Assembly (NCBI GenBank): GCA_937967805.1
Contig: CALBTC010000410.1
Span: 1-13,913 of the forward strand
Direction: 5' to 3'
DNA length: 13,913 bases
Source: an uncultured Anaerolineaceae bacterium
GTDB taxonomy: Bacteria > Chloroflexota > Anaerolineae > Promineifilales > Promineifilaceae
Part shown: positions 6,610 to 13,745 of the stretch, one piece after another
How positions within the stretch are numbered: the stretch's first letter is position 1
How the letters are laid out: every line of letters begins with the position of its first letter
The notes under the pieces: model-generated
Told to the model about the DNA's origin: nothing
The model's input: only the letters and a program-made list of their open reading frames with translations
Database searches by the model: none
Program-made: the position numbers and the translations under genes

Positions 6610-7644
6610 ATGAGTCGATATATTATTCGCCGGCTGCTGCAAGCCATTCCTTTGCTGTTCATTATTAGCGTCGTCCTTTTTATATTGATGCAAAATATGG
6701 GCGATCCGCTGGCGACGATGGGCGGCCGTCGGGCAACGCGGCCCGATGATCGGGCGCGGCTAACGCGGCAGTTGGGGCTGGATCAACCCATTTACCTGCA
6801 ATATGTTTACTGGCTGGTGGGGAATGATTGGTCCAGTTTCGATGTGGATGGCGACGGCGTGGCCGAAACGCCGGGCCATCGTCAAGGCGTGCTGCGCGGC
6901 GACTTTGGCACCTCGTTGGTCAACCGGGGCAAACCGGTTTTGGAAGTGATTTGGGACAGGGTGCCAAACACGCTGATCTTGATGGTGGCGGCGGAGGTGG
7001 TCATTATTGTGTTCGCCTTGTTAATTGGTGTGTATTCGGCGCTGCGTCAGTACTCTTTGCTTGATCATGTGATAACGGCCGTTTCTTTCATCGGCTACTC
7101 AATGCCCATCTTCTTTATAGCCCTGCTCTCCATCTACATCTTTTCCGTCAATTTCCAGCGTTGGGGACTGCCCCACTTGCCGTCAGTGGGCATGTTCGAT
7201 CCCAAAGTAGGCAAAACCACCGGACAGGTGCTGTTGCATTTAATCCTGCCTGTATTAAGCCTGGCCATCATCAGTACGGCCGCATACAGCCGTTACATCC
7301 GCAGCACCATGTTAGAAGTGATGAGCCAGGATTATATTCGCACCGCCAAAGCCAAAGGATTAAAAAGGCGAACCATCATCTTAGTCCATGCTCTGAAAAA
7401 CGCTTCGCTGCCCATCGTCACCGTGGTTGGTCTAGACATTCCCTTTTTGCTGGGCGGCGCCGTGGTGACAGAGCGCATCTTTGCCTGGCCGGGCATGGGC
7501 CGCCTTTTTCTAGACCACGTCTCGCGCAATGACGTGCCTGTCGTCATGGGCATCCTCATGCTTTTATCCATAGCCGTCATCGTCTTCCAGATTTTGACCG
7601 ATATCACCTACGCTGTTTTAGACCCGCGTATCCGTTACGAGTAA
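6610..7644 (+). CDS. ABC transporter permease, DppB/OppB type
   Basis: A 344-residue inner-membrane permease, first of the pair. The N-terminus YIIRRLLQAIPLLFIISVV is the typical first membrane segment of this subfamily; further segments lie near 120-141, 155-180, 205-225, 265-290 and 311-333, giving six. The EAA loop that docks the ATPase is at about 241-262 (DYIRTAKAKGLKRRTI), and the end VLDPRIRYE is the family terminus. The periplasmic loop before GDFGTSL carries D-V-D-G-D-G-V-A-E (78-86), a calcium-binding-like loop that enteric homologues lack. No strong ribosome binding site precedes the ATG (AAAGAG at 6595-6600 is the best), in contrast to the gene before it. Confidence 0.92.
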   Translation: MSRYIIRRLLQAIPLLFIISVVLFILMQNMGDPLATMGGRRATRPDDRARLTRQLGLDQPIYLQYVYWLVGNDWSSFDVDGDGVAETPGHRQGVLRGDFGTSLVNRGKPVLEVIWDRVPNTLILMVAAEVVIIVFALLIGVYSALRQYSLLDHVITAVSFIGYSMPIFFIALLSIYIFSVNFQRWGLPHLPSVGMFDPKVGKTTGQVLLHLILPVLSLAIISTAAYSRYIRSTMLEVMSQDYIRTAKAKGLKRRTIILVHALKNASLPIVTVVGLDIPFLLGGAVVTERIFAWPGMGRLFLDHVSRNDVPVVMGILMLLSIAVIVFQILTDITYAVLDPRIRYE

Positions 7645-7653
7645 GGCCGCCTT

Positions 7654-8607
7654 ATGAGCAGTGTCGAACCTTCTGTGGCAACCCTGAAATTAGGGGCCGA
7701 TGATTTGGGAGCCCCCCCTTTAACCTTGGGGCAGATGACCTGGCGGCGCTTTCGCCGGCACAAGATGGCGTTGGCCGGCGCCGTGGTTATTGTCTTGCTT
7801 TTTGTTTATGCCTTCGGTGGTGCATTGCTCTACAGTGAAGCCGATGCCAATTTTACCGACACGGGACTGCGCCTGACCGGTCCTACGGCCGCCCATCCCT
7901 TTGGCACAGATACGGTCGGCCGCGATATTTTGATCCGCACCATTTATGGTGGCCAGATTTCTTTGTTGATTGGGTTAACGGCCGTTATTCTAGAAACGAT
8001 CATCGGGGTGCTGATCGGTGCCCTGGCCGGCTACTACGGCGGCAAAATTGATACCATCCTCATGCGTTTTACCGAAGCCGCCCTGAACATCCCCCAGCTA
8101 TTTCTCTTGATCGTCATGGCCAAATTTTTCGGCGGCGCCATCCCCGACGTGACCGTATTGGGGCGCACCTTCAGCGGCAGCGTTGTCGTCATAATTCTCA
8201 TTATCGGCCTCACCAGCTGGATGTACCTGGCCCGCATCGTCCGCGCCGAATTCCTTTCCGTAAAGGAGAATGAATTTATCCTGGCGGCCAGAGCTATCGG
8301 CACCCCCAATTGGGAGATCATCTTCAAACATATTCTGCCCAACAGCATCGCTCCCATCGTCGTTTCGGCAACGCTGGGTGTGGCCAATGCCATTCTTGCC
8401 GAAGCATACATTAGCTTCTTGGGGCTAGGCGTACAACCGCCCACGGCCACCTGGGGCAACATGCTCGATGGCTCTTACAACTACATCAAAACGGCTCCCT
8501 GGCTGTGGATTTTCCCCGGCTTGCTCATCGTGTTAACCGTCCTCAGCATCAATTTTGTGGGCGATGGCCTGCGCGACGCACTAGACCCGCGGAGTCGAGC
8601 AGCGTGA
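7654..8607 (+). CDS. ABC transporter permease, DppC/OppC type
   Basis: A 317-residue second permease. A cytosolic N-terminal region (1-37) ends in the conserved RRFRRHKMAL, followed by the first membrane segment (about 38-58), the periplasmic HPFGTDTVGRDI motif (81-92), and five more segments. The EAA loop is at 207-229 (EFILAARAIGTPNWEIIF). AYISFLGLGVQPPTATWG (251-268) and the closing GLRDALDPR are diagnostic. It starts 9 bases after the first permease with only AAGG as a weak site, so translation is probably coupled. It is the last gene of the operon; the ATPase genes that commonly follow are absent. Confidence 0.93.
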   Translation: MSSVEPSVATLKLGADDLGAPPLTLGQMTWRRFRRHKMALAGAVVIVLLFVYAFGGALLYSEADANFTDTGLRLTGPTAAHPFGTDTVGRDILIRTIYGGQISLLIGLTAVILETIIGVLIGALAGYYGGKIDTILMRFTEAALNIPQLFLLIVMAKFFGGAIPDVTVLGRTFSGSVVVIILIIGLTSWMYLARIVRAEFLSVKENEFILAARAIGTPNWEIIFKHILPNSIAPIVVSATLGVANAILAEAYISFLGLGVQPPTATWGNMLDGSYNYIKTAPWLWIFPGLLIVLTVLSINFVGDGLRDALDPRSRAA

Positions 8608-8663
8608 CGGCAAGTTAGGTCCAATTATTTTATCCCTCATGAAACCATCCCAAAACAAAATCC

Positions 8664-8697
8664 TCTCAGTTCGTTGAGATGTGGCTGCTATTGCCAC
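8664..8697. other. Two short hairpins downstream of the permease operon
   Basis: TCTCA-N6-TGAGA (8664-8679) and GTGGC-N7-GCCAC (8681-8697) are adjacent. Neither is followed by a T-tract, so a factor-independent terminator is not supported, although they sit where the transport operon should end. The rest of 8608-8739 shows nothing else. Confidence 0.25.
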
Positions 8698-8739
8698 TGT
8701 CCATACCTCCTAATTTCTCAGGAATAAAGCCCGTTGCGG

Positions 8740-8745
8740 TATAAT
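8740..8745 (+). promoter_or_regulatory. Candidate -10 box TATAAT upstream of the kinase cluster
   Basis: A perfect TATAAT follows TTGCGG. No good -35 hexamer is found at 16-18 bases, so an activator or another sigma factor would be required. A start about 8752 would give a leader of roughly 130 bases containing the upstream ORF at 8799. Confidence 0.35.
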
Positions 8746-8798
8746 CTTTGCTACATTCTAAAATGCAACTATGCAGATGGTCCGGGCGGAGAGTCTAA

Positions 8799-8930
8799 AT
8801 GGATGCTCTCAAATTTAATTATTTGCGTCGGGCCGACAGTACCCATTATGCATTCCTGTCAGGAAGGGCACGTTTACCAGGATTATGGACCAATCAAACC
8901 GCTCAACCAGTGAGTTATTTGAAGAACTAA
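8799..8930 (+). CDS. 43-codon upstream ORF overlapping the kinase start
   Basis: A short open frame beginning MDALKFNYLRRADSTHYAF and ending at TAA 8928-8930. It has a better initiation signal than the kinase itself: GGAGAG (8788-8793), five bases, ATG. It overlaps the first 46 bases of the kinase gene in another frame. GAGAG (8789-8793) can pair with CTCTC (8806-8810), placing the ATG in the loop, which could hide the ribosome binding site. No homology is recognised. It could be a coupling or leader peptide controlling kinase synthesis, or chance. Confidence 0.35.
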   Translation: MDALKFNYLRRADSTHYAFLSGRARLPGLWTNQTAQPVSYLKN

Positions 8931-10690
8931 ACCGTCTGCGAGCAGCGTTGGCCAGGGCGCAGGCGGAAGTTCAGCAGCTAACTGAACAAAATCATCAGCT
9001 GCAGACGGAGCTGGAAGTTTTTCAGTCTCTGGAAGTTCAAAACAGATCGGGCGAGTTGTCAACGGCCGTTTCAGCCAATCCAGACTTCGCCGAGCTGGCC
9101 CAACAACTGCGCAAGGCAGCCATTATTTCCCAAAAGCTCAATACCATTCGCAAACCGGACAAGCTGCTTACCGAAGCGATTTCGCTGATGCGGGCCAGCT
9201 TCAATTTGTACCATGTTCATATTTACCTTTTGGACAAAGAGGAAGAGGTTTTACGCGTGCACATCGGTTCGGGGCGTGTGGGGAAGCAGTTGCTAGAAAA
9301 AGAACACACGATTGCGCTTACGGCCATTAAAAGCCTGGTGGCGCTGGCTGCACGCCAACAAGAAATGGTCCTGGTACACGATGTAGAACAGCATCCCACC
9401 TTTTTAGCCAACCCGCTGCTGCCTAAAACAAAGTCGGAGCTGGCGATTCCTTTGCTGTACGGCCGTTCCCTCCTCGGCGTGTTAGATATTCAAGACAGCC
9501 AACCCAACCGATTTGGACCGGCCGAAGTAGATGCCATGCTTGTCCTGGCCGGGCACATTGCCATCGCCTTGCAAAATGCCCGTCTCTTTACCGAACGTGA
9601 TCAAATTCAAAGAGAACTATTTTACCAGGCCAACCTGCTGCAAAATGTCTCCGATGCCGTCATTGCCACCAACAACGAGTTTCGCATTCAGAGCTGGAAC
9701 AAAGCTGCTGAAACGATCTATGGTTGGCGGGAAGAGGAGGTATTAGGCAAAACCATGAGTGAACTGATGACCATAGTCTATCAGCAAGACAGTCGGGAAG
9801 AAGTGATGGCTGATTTTCTGTCTAAAGGGCATTGGCAGGGAAGAGTAACCCAAAACCGTAAAGATGGCACGCTTATCCCGGTGTTGTCTTCGGTTACGGC
9901 CGTTAAAGATCAGCACGGCGCCGTTATCGGCGCCGTTGCCGTCAACCGAGATATTTCTGACCAGCTAGAGATAGAAGAAGCATTACGAGAACGAACCCGC
10001 TCTCTGGAAGCCAGCAATGAAGATTTGGCCCAATTTGCCTACGCTGCCTCCCACGATCTGCAAGAACCACTGCGTATGATCACGTCTTATCTTCAACTAA
10101 TCGCCCAGCGACACCAGGATCAACTAGACGAAGAAGCCAACGAATTTATTGGCTACGCCATTGATGGTGCCAGGCGAATGCGGCAGCTAATTGTCGACCT
10201 GTTGGCTTACTCACGCATCGGGCAGCAAAATCAGGGGATTGGGCAAGTCGATTTGGAAAAAATATTGCAGCAGGTCCTATTTAATCTAGAAGTGCAAATT
10301 CAAGAAGCCAACATTACCATTACCCATGATCCATTGCCGACCATCACCGCAGACAAGACACAAATGCTGCAATTGCTGCAAAACCTAATCAGTAATGCCA
10401 TCAAATTTAGGAGCGAAGCATCACCAAAAATACACGTTTCGGCCACACAAGATCCGTCAAACTGGATGATCCAGGTTACAGATAATGGGATTGGTATGGA
10501 ACGGGAACTAACGAAAAAAATCTTCGCTATTTTCCAGCGTCTCCATACACGTGAAGAATACCCCGGCACCGGCATTGGCCTGGCAATCTGCAAAAAAATT
10601 GTGCAAAAGCATAAAGGAGAAATTTGGGTAGATTCAGAACCTGGCAGTGGTTCGACATTTTCATTTTCTATTCCCAAAAACTTAACATAA
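8885..10690 (+). CDS. GAF-PAS sensor histidine kinase
   Basis: A 601-residue soluble sensor kinase; no membrane segment is visible. Order: Gln/Glu-rich coiled coil (about 8-50), GAF domain (about 80-235, ending HIAIALQNARLF), PAS with PAC motif (about 245-360, DAVIATNNEFRIQSWNKAAE then VAVNRDISDQ), linker coil, HisKA with His390 in ASHDLQEPLRM, and HATPase_c with N-box Asn500/Asn504, G1 DNGIG (533-537) and G2 GTGIGLA (561-567). The SHDLQEPLRM phosphoacceptor box is typical of phytochrome-like kinases, but this GAF domain has no cysteine for a bilin, so it probably binds another small ligand or none. The only site before the ATG is AGGA two bases away. Likely phosphorylates the receiver domains encoded downstream. 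Confidence 0.9.
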   Translation: MDQSNRSTSELFEELNRLRAALARAQAEVQQLTEQNHQLQTELEVFQSLEVQNRSGELSTAVSANPDFAELAQQLRKAAIISQKLNTIRKPDKLLTEAISLMRASFNLYHVHIYLLDKEEEVLRVHIGSGRVGKQLLEKEHTIALTAIKSLVALAARQQEMVLVHDVEQHPTFLANPLLPKTKSELAIPLLYGRSLLGVLDIQDSQPNRFGPAEVDAMLVLAGHIAIALQNARLFTERDQIQRELFYQANLLQNVSDAVIATNNEFRIQSWNKAAETIYGWREEEVLGKTMSELMTIVYQQDSREEVMADFLSKGHWQGRVTQNRKDGTLIPVLSSVTAVKDQHGAVIGAVAVNRDISDQLEIEEALRERTRSLEASNEDLAQFAYAASHDLQEPLRMITSYLQLIAQRHQDQLDEEANEFIGYAIDGARRMRQLIVDLLAYSRIGQQNQGIGQVDLEKILQQVLFNLEVQIQEANITITHDPLPTITADKTQMLQLLQNLISNAIKFRSEASPKIHVSATQDPSNWMIQVTDNGIGMERELTKKIFAIFQRLHTREEYPGTGIGLAICKKIVQKHKGEIWVDSEPGSGSTFSFSIPKNLT

Positions 10691-10721
10691 TTAGTAGAAA
10701 GCCCTCAAGGTGCCATTTGTC

Positions 10722-10727
10722 TTGACA
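10722..10727 (+). promoter_or_regulatory. Isolated -35-like TTGACA downstream of first kinase
   Basis: A perfect TTGACA lies in the 143-base gap before the second signalling gene, but the hexamer 17 bases downstream (TAACTA) is poor and CATAAT is only 12 bases away. Weak evidence for an internal promoter. Confidence 0.2.
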
Positions 10728-10758
10728 GATTTTAAGAAACATAATAACTAGACTTGTC

Positions 10759-10778
10759 ATTCCCGCGAAGGCGGGAAT
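10759..10778. repeat. dRS3-like repeat ATTCCC-N8-GGGAAT
   Basis: Perfect 8-base arms ATTCCCGC / GCGGGAAT around GAAG, within TCATTCCCGCGAAGGCGGGA. The core exactly fits ATTCCC-N8-GGGAAT, the pattern called dRS3 in Neisseria, where it is a target of filamentous phage and Piv-type recombinases. Similar sequences are common between genes in many bacteria. Here it would be in the leader of the second signalling gene. Confidence 0.7.
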
Positions 10779-10833
10779 CCATTAAATTTCGACGAGGTAC
10801 TCCTGAGTGCCTGTCTTTACGTAACTATAAATA

Positions 10834-11973
10834 ATGAATGACAACAAGATAAACGTATTGTTGATTGAAGATAATCCAGGTGATGTTCGGCTGGTTAAAG
10901 AGATGTTGTATCAGGCCTCTTTTTTAGATAATCCATCATCGGTTATAGAGTTTGCCCATGCCGGCCGGCTGCAAGCTGCCCTCGCTCATTTAAAAAAACA
11001 CACCTGTGATGTTATTCTGCTGGATTTATCTTTACCAGATGCCACTGGCCTGGATTCGATCCTGAAGCTAAAAGAAAATCACCCTTCTACACCCATCATT
11101 ATTTTGAGCGGTCAGGCGGTTAATCAAACGGTTGTAGAAGCAGTACAGCATGGGGCACAAGATTATTTAGCCAAGAACGATTTAACCGCCAACTTATTGC
11201 TCAAAACAATTCATTACACAATAGAACGGCATCGCTTGCTGTTAGAAATCAAAGGGCGTGCAGAAGAGCTGGAGAGCCAAAATATAGCGCTCAACGACTT
11301 TGCCCACACGGTAGCGCATCAAATTCAAGGCCTGCTCAGCCAAATGGTTGGCTATGCCAGTCTGGTCGATTCCCACTACCAGGATCAGCTTAGCGAACCG
11401 GCCAGCCAGGCGATTGACCAGATCATGCAAAGTGGCTACAAGATGAACAATATCATTACAGAACTGCTCTTCCTGGCCAGTATGCGTTCTGAAGAAATAC
11501 AGGTGAATGAGCTGGATACCGGCCGTATTGTCGCCGAAGTTATGAAACGTTTGCGCTATCAAATTCGAGAAACTGGGGCCAAGATTCACCTACCAAAGGC
11601 ATGGCCGGTCGCGCTGGGATACGCCCCCTGGATTGAGGAAGTGTGGCTTAACTATATGAGCAACGGCTTGAAGTATGGTGGTGACGAGAATACACCACCC
11701 ATTTTGCATCTGGGTGCTACCCGAGAAAGCAACGGGATGATCCGTTTTTGGCTGGCAGATAACGGCCCCGGCATCTCCAAGGTAGATCAAAAGCGATTGT
11801 TCAAACCGCACACCAGGGTTACCTCCAAAAAGATTCGCGGCGAGGGTCTGGGGCTATCAATTTGCTGGCGAATTGTCAGCAAATGTGGTGGTGAAGTGGG
11901 GGTAAATAGTAATGAGGGAGCTGGCAGTTGTTTTTGGTTTACGTTGCCAGAAAAAACACGCACGATACCATAA
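10834..11973 (+). CDS. Receiver-histidine kinase hybrid with degenerate phosphoacceptor box
   Basis: A 379-residue cytosolic protein. The receiver domain (about 6-130) has acidic pair Glu12/Asp13, phosphorylatable Asp64 in ILLDLSLPD, Ser92 and Lys114; the opening VLLIEDNPGDVRLVKEML is of the Rcp1 type. A short coil leads to a HisKA-like helix with His162, but the box reads VAHQIQGLL: the acidic residue after His and the Pro five residues later, both normal in this family, are replaced by Gln and Leu. The ATPase domain keeps the N-box Asn273/Asn277, G1 DNGPGI (309-314) and G2 GEGLGLSI (336-343). No Shine-Dalgarno is visible before the ATG; an in-frame stop six bases upstream excludes a longer start. 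Autokinase activity may be reduced or altered. Confidence 0.87.
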   Translation: MNDNKINVLLIEDNPGDVRLVKEMLYQASFLDNPSSVIEFAHAGRLQAALAHLKKHTCDVILLDLSLPDATGLDSILKLKENHPSTPIIILSGQAVNQTVVEAVQHGAQDYLAKNDLTANLLLKTIHYTIERHRLLLEIKGRAEELESQNIALNDFAHTVAHQIQGLLSQMVGYASLVDSHYQDQLSEPASQAIDQIMQSGYKMNNIITELLFLASMRSEEIQVNELDTGRIVAEVMKRLRYQIRETGAKIHLPKAWPVALGYAPWIEEVWLNYMSNGLKYGGDENTPPILHLGATRESNGMIRFWLADNGPGISKVDQKRLFKPHTRVTSKKIRGEGLGLSICWRIVSKCGGEVGVNSNEGAGSCFWFTLPEKTRTIP

Positions 11974-11988
11974 ATTAGGAAAAGTATT

Positions 11989-13698
11989 GTGGTTACTGAC
12001 GCACCAAACGGCCGTAATGTTGACATCTTGCTCGTTGAAGATAATCCCGGCGACATCCGGCGCATTGCCCTGATGCTGGATATGTTGCAGGATACGTACC
12101 GGCTGCATACCGCCAGTTCCGTTAAATCTGCCCACCAAACTCTTTCTAATCAGCCCGTCCAAATTATTCTTCTCGATTTATCCCTCCCAGACAGTGATGG
12201 TTTGCAAACGATTCGCACCATGCACGCCACCTATCCCTGGGTTCCCATTGTGGTTTTAACCGGTCTAGATGATGAGCAGGCAGTGGCTGACGCAGCCACC
12301 GCCGGGGCCCACGACTATCTGGTTAAGCATGATCTCGATCCGGCGAATTTGTGGCGCGTTTTACGCTATGCACAAGAAAGGCGTATTCATGAAGAGCAGC
12401 TGCGCGCCAGCCAAAAGGCGTACAGGCGGCAGGCTCGTGAGCTGAATCTGCTCAATCACATCATCTCTGCCGCCTCAGCCAGTAATGATGAACAATCTAT
12501 TCTGGATGTGACCTGTTCGGAGTTGGCTCAATTTTACGATGCCCTGCGCACCTTGATCCTCCTGCGCCACCATGAAGACTCACTCGTCACGGTCCAGGCA
12601 GAGCACCATCATCCAGAGATGCCCCCTTTGCGCCACAGCCAGATCGATCTGGACATGGAGGAACATTTTGCCGCCGTTCTTTTCACCCAGCAAACCTTAA
12701 TCTGCCCTCATTTAACAGCAAACCTGAAGCTTTTCCTGTCCTCGCCTGAAGATAGCAAAGCAATCATTCATCCGCTCACCCTGGAAGAGGAGAACGTTGG
12801 CTTTTTTGTACTGAATTTGCCACCTTCATACGAGTTGGCCGTAAGCGATGCCCGCCTTTTGGCGATGGTGGCAGAAGAGGTTGAACTTGCTCTGACGAAG
12901 ATTCGTCTGCACGGCCGTTTACAGGCGTACGCCAACGAGCTGGAAGATCGCGTTCAGGAACGCACCCAGGCGCTGGCCGAAGCCAACGAACAGCTCCAAT
13001 CGTTGGATAAGCTAAAATCAAAGTTTGTCTCCGACGTCTCGCACGAATTACGTAACCCCATCACCAATTTATCCCTCTATTTAGAACTGCTAGAATTTGC
13101 CAAACCGGAAAAGCAGCCTAAATATTTCAGCATTCTGCGCAACCAGGTGCGCCGGCTTACCAGCCTTGTCGAAGAGATTTTGACGCTGTCCCGCCTGGAA
13201 AATCAAAGCTATAGCCATTTATACCAGCCTATCGACTTTAACTATCTCATTCAGCAAGTCATTGTGGCCCACAAGCCGCGCGCCCAAAACAACCGGATCA
13301 AACTGCTATTTCACCCTGCCGCGCCCTTGCCGCCGGTGTGGGGTGAACGTAACCAAATCACTCAAATCGTGACAAATTTATTAGACAACGCGCTGAACTA
13401 CACGGCAGAAGGCACCGTCACTGTCTCCACTGAACTGCATGAAAATGATTCAGAAACCGAAATCGTTTTGAATGTTTCTGACACCGGCATCGGCATTCCG
13501 GAGGAGGACCTGCCCCATATTTTTGATCGATTTTATCGCGGATCACAGATCAATCGGGACAAAAATATGGGCACGGGTTTGGGTTTAGGCATTGTTAATG
13601 AGATTGTTGCTTTGCATAACGGCCGTATCAGCGTCAGCAGCACTCCCAACCAGGGTAGCACCTTTACCGTTGTTCTGCCCGCTGCCCCACAAGATTAA
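11989..13698 (+). CDS. Receiver-GAF-like-histidine kinase hybrid
   Basis: A 569-residue cytosolic hybrid kinase. Receiver domain about 10-130 with Glu17/Asp18, Asp63 in ILLDLSLPD, Thr91 and Lys113. A coiled stretch (130-155) leads to a GAF-like sensor region (about 155-305; weak identity, recognised by the ending LLAMVAEEVELALTK). A second coil (310-345) precedes a canonical HisKA box FVSDVSHELRNPITNLSLYL with His352, then HATPase_c with Asn463/Asn467, G1 DTGIGI (498-503) and G2 GTGLGLGI (528-535). Start is GTG at 11989 with AGGA about 8 bases upstream; it follows the previous gene by 15 bases, hence co-transcribed. It is likely both to receive phosphate from a sister kinase and to be an active kinase. 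Confidence 0.88.
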   Translation: MVTDAPNGRNVDILLVEDNPGDIRRIALMLDMLQDTYRLHTASSVKSAHQTLSNQPVQIILLDLSLPDSDGLQTIRTMHATYPWVPIVVLTGLDDEQAVADAATAGAHDYLVKHDLDPANLWRVLRYAQERRIHEEQLRASQKAYRRQARELNLLNHIISAASASNDEQSILDVTCSELAQFYDALRTLILLRHHEDSLVTVQAEHHHPEMPPLRHSQIDLDMEEHFAAVLFTQQTLICPHLTANLKLFLSSPEDSKAIIHPLTLEEENVGFFVLNLPPSYELAVSDARLLAMVAEEVELALTKIRLHGRLQAYANELEDRVQERTQALAEANEQLQSLDKLKSKFVSDVSHELRNPITNLSLYLELLEFAKPEKQPKYFSILRNQVRRLTSLVEEILTLSRLENQSYSHLYQPIDFNYLIQQVIVAHKPRAQNNRIKLLFHPAAPLPPVWGERNQITQIVTNLLDNALNYTAEGTVTVSTELHENDSETEIVLNVSDTGIGIPEEDLPHIFDRFYRGSQINRDKNMGTGLGLGIVNEIVALHNGRISVSSTPNQGSTFTVVLPAAPQD

Positions 13699-13745
13699 TC
13701 CTTTCACTTGTTGCCCCGCCCCCATTGTTTGATACCATCACCGCA

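Larger units (their letters stand above)
696..13626. repeat. Highly iterated octamer palindrome ACGGCCGT (14 copies)
   Basis: Exact copies start at 696, 1871, 2842, 3330, 3362, 4036, 7075, 7978, 9062, 9459, 9896, 12008, 12911 and 13619. A random 13.9-kb sequence would have about 0.2. Four are intergenic and ten are inside genes, read as Thr-Ala-Val in six and x-Gly-Arg in four. Flanking bases are A or T in most copies, extending the palindrome to 10 (A/T-flanked), 12 (2840-2851) or 14 bases (3359-3372). It behaves like the HIP1 palindrome of cyanobacteria. Confidence 0.85.

Noticed and set aside
6504..6668. 54-codon open frame across the repeat and the permease start
   Set aside because: It has no ribosome binding site, translates the palindromic repeat and overlaps the permease out of frame; better explained by the repeat itself.
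8034..8462. Minus-strand open frame of 142 codons inside the second permease gene
   Set aside because: It is antisense to a well-supported permease and shows no protein family features.
4691..8626. GGTCCAATT occurring both after the oxidase gene (4691) and after the permease operon (8618)
   Set aside because: A shared 9-mer is expected many times by chance in 14 kb, and the sequences diverge immediately after it.
8664..8697. Intrinsic terminator for the transporter operon
   Set aside because: The two hairpins are short and lack a following T-tract.
8752..8884. Riboswitch in the leader of the first kinase gene
   Set aside because: I could not match the leader to any known aptamer consensus such as c-di-GMP; only small hairpins and the upstream ORF are visible.
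8885..9590. Bilin-binding phytochrome photosensor in the first kinase
   Set aside because: The GAF region has no cysteine in the usual bilin-attachment context and no PHY domain, so a photoreceptor role is not supported.
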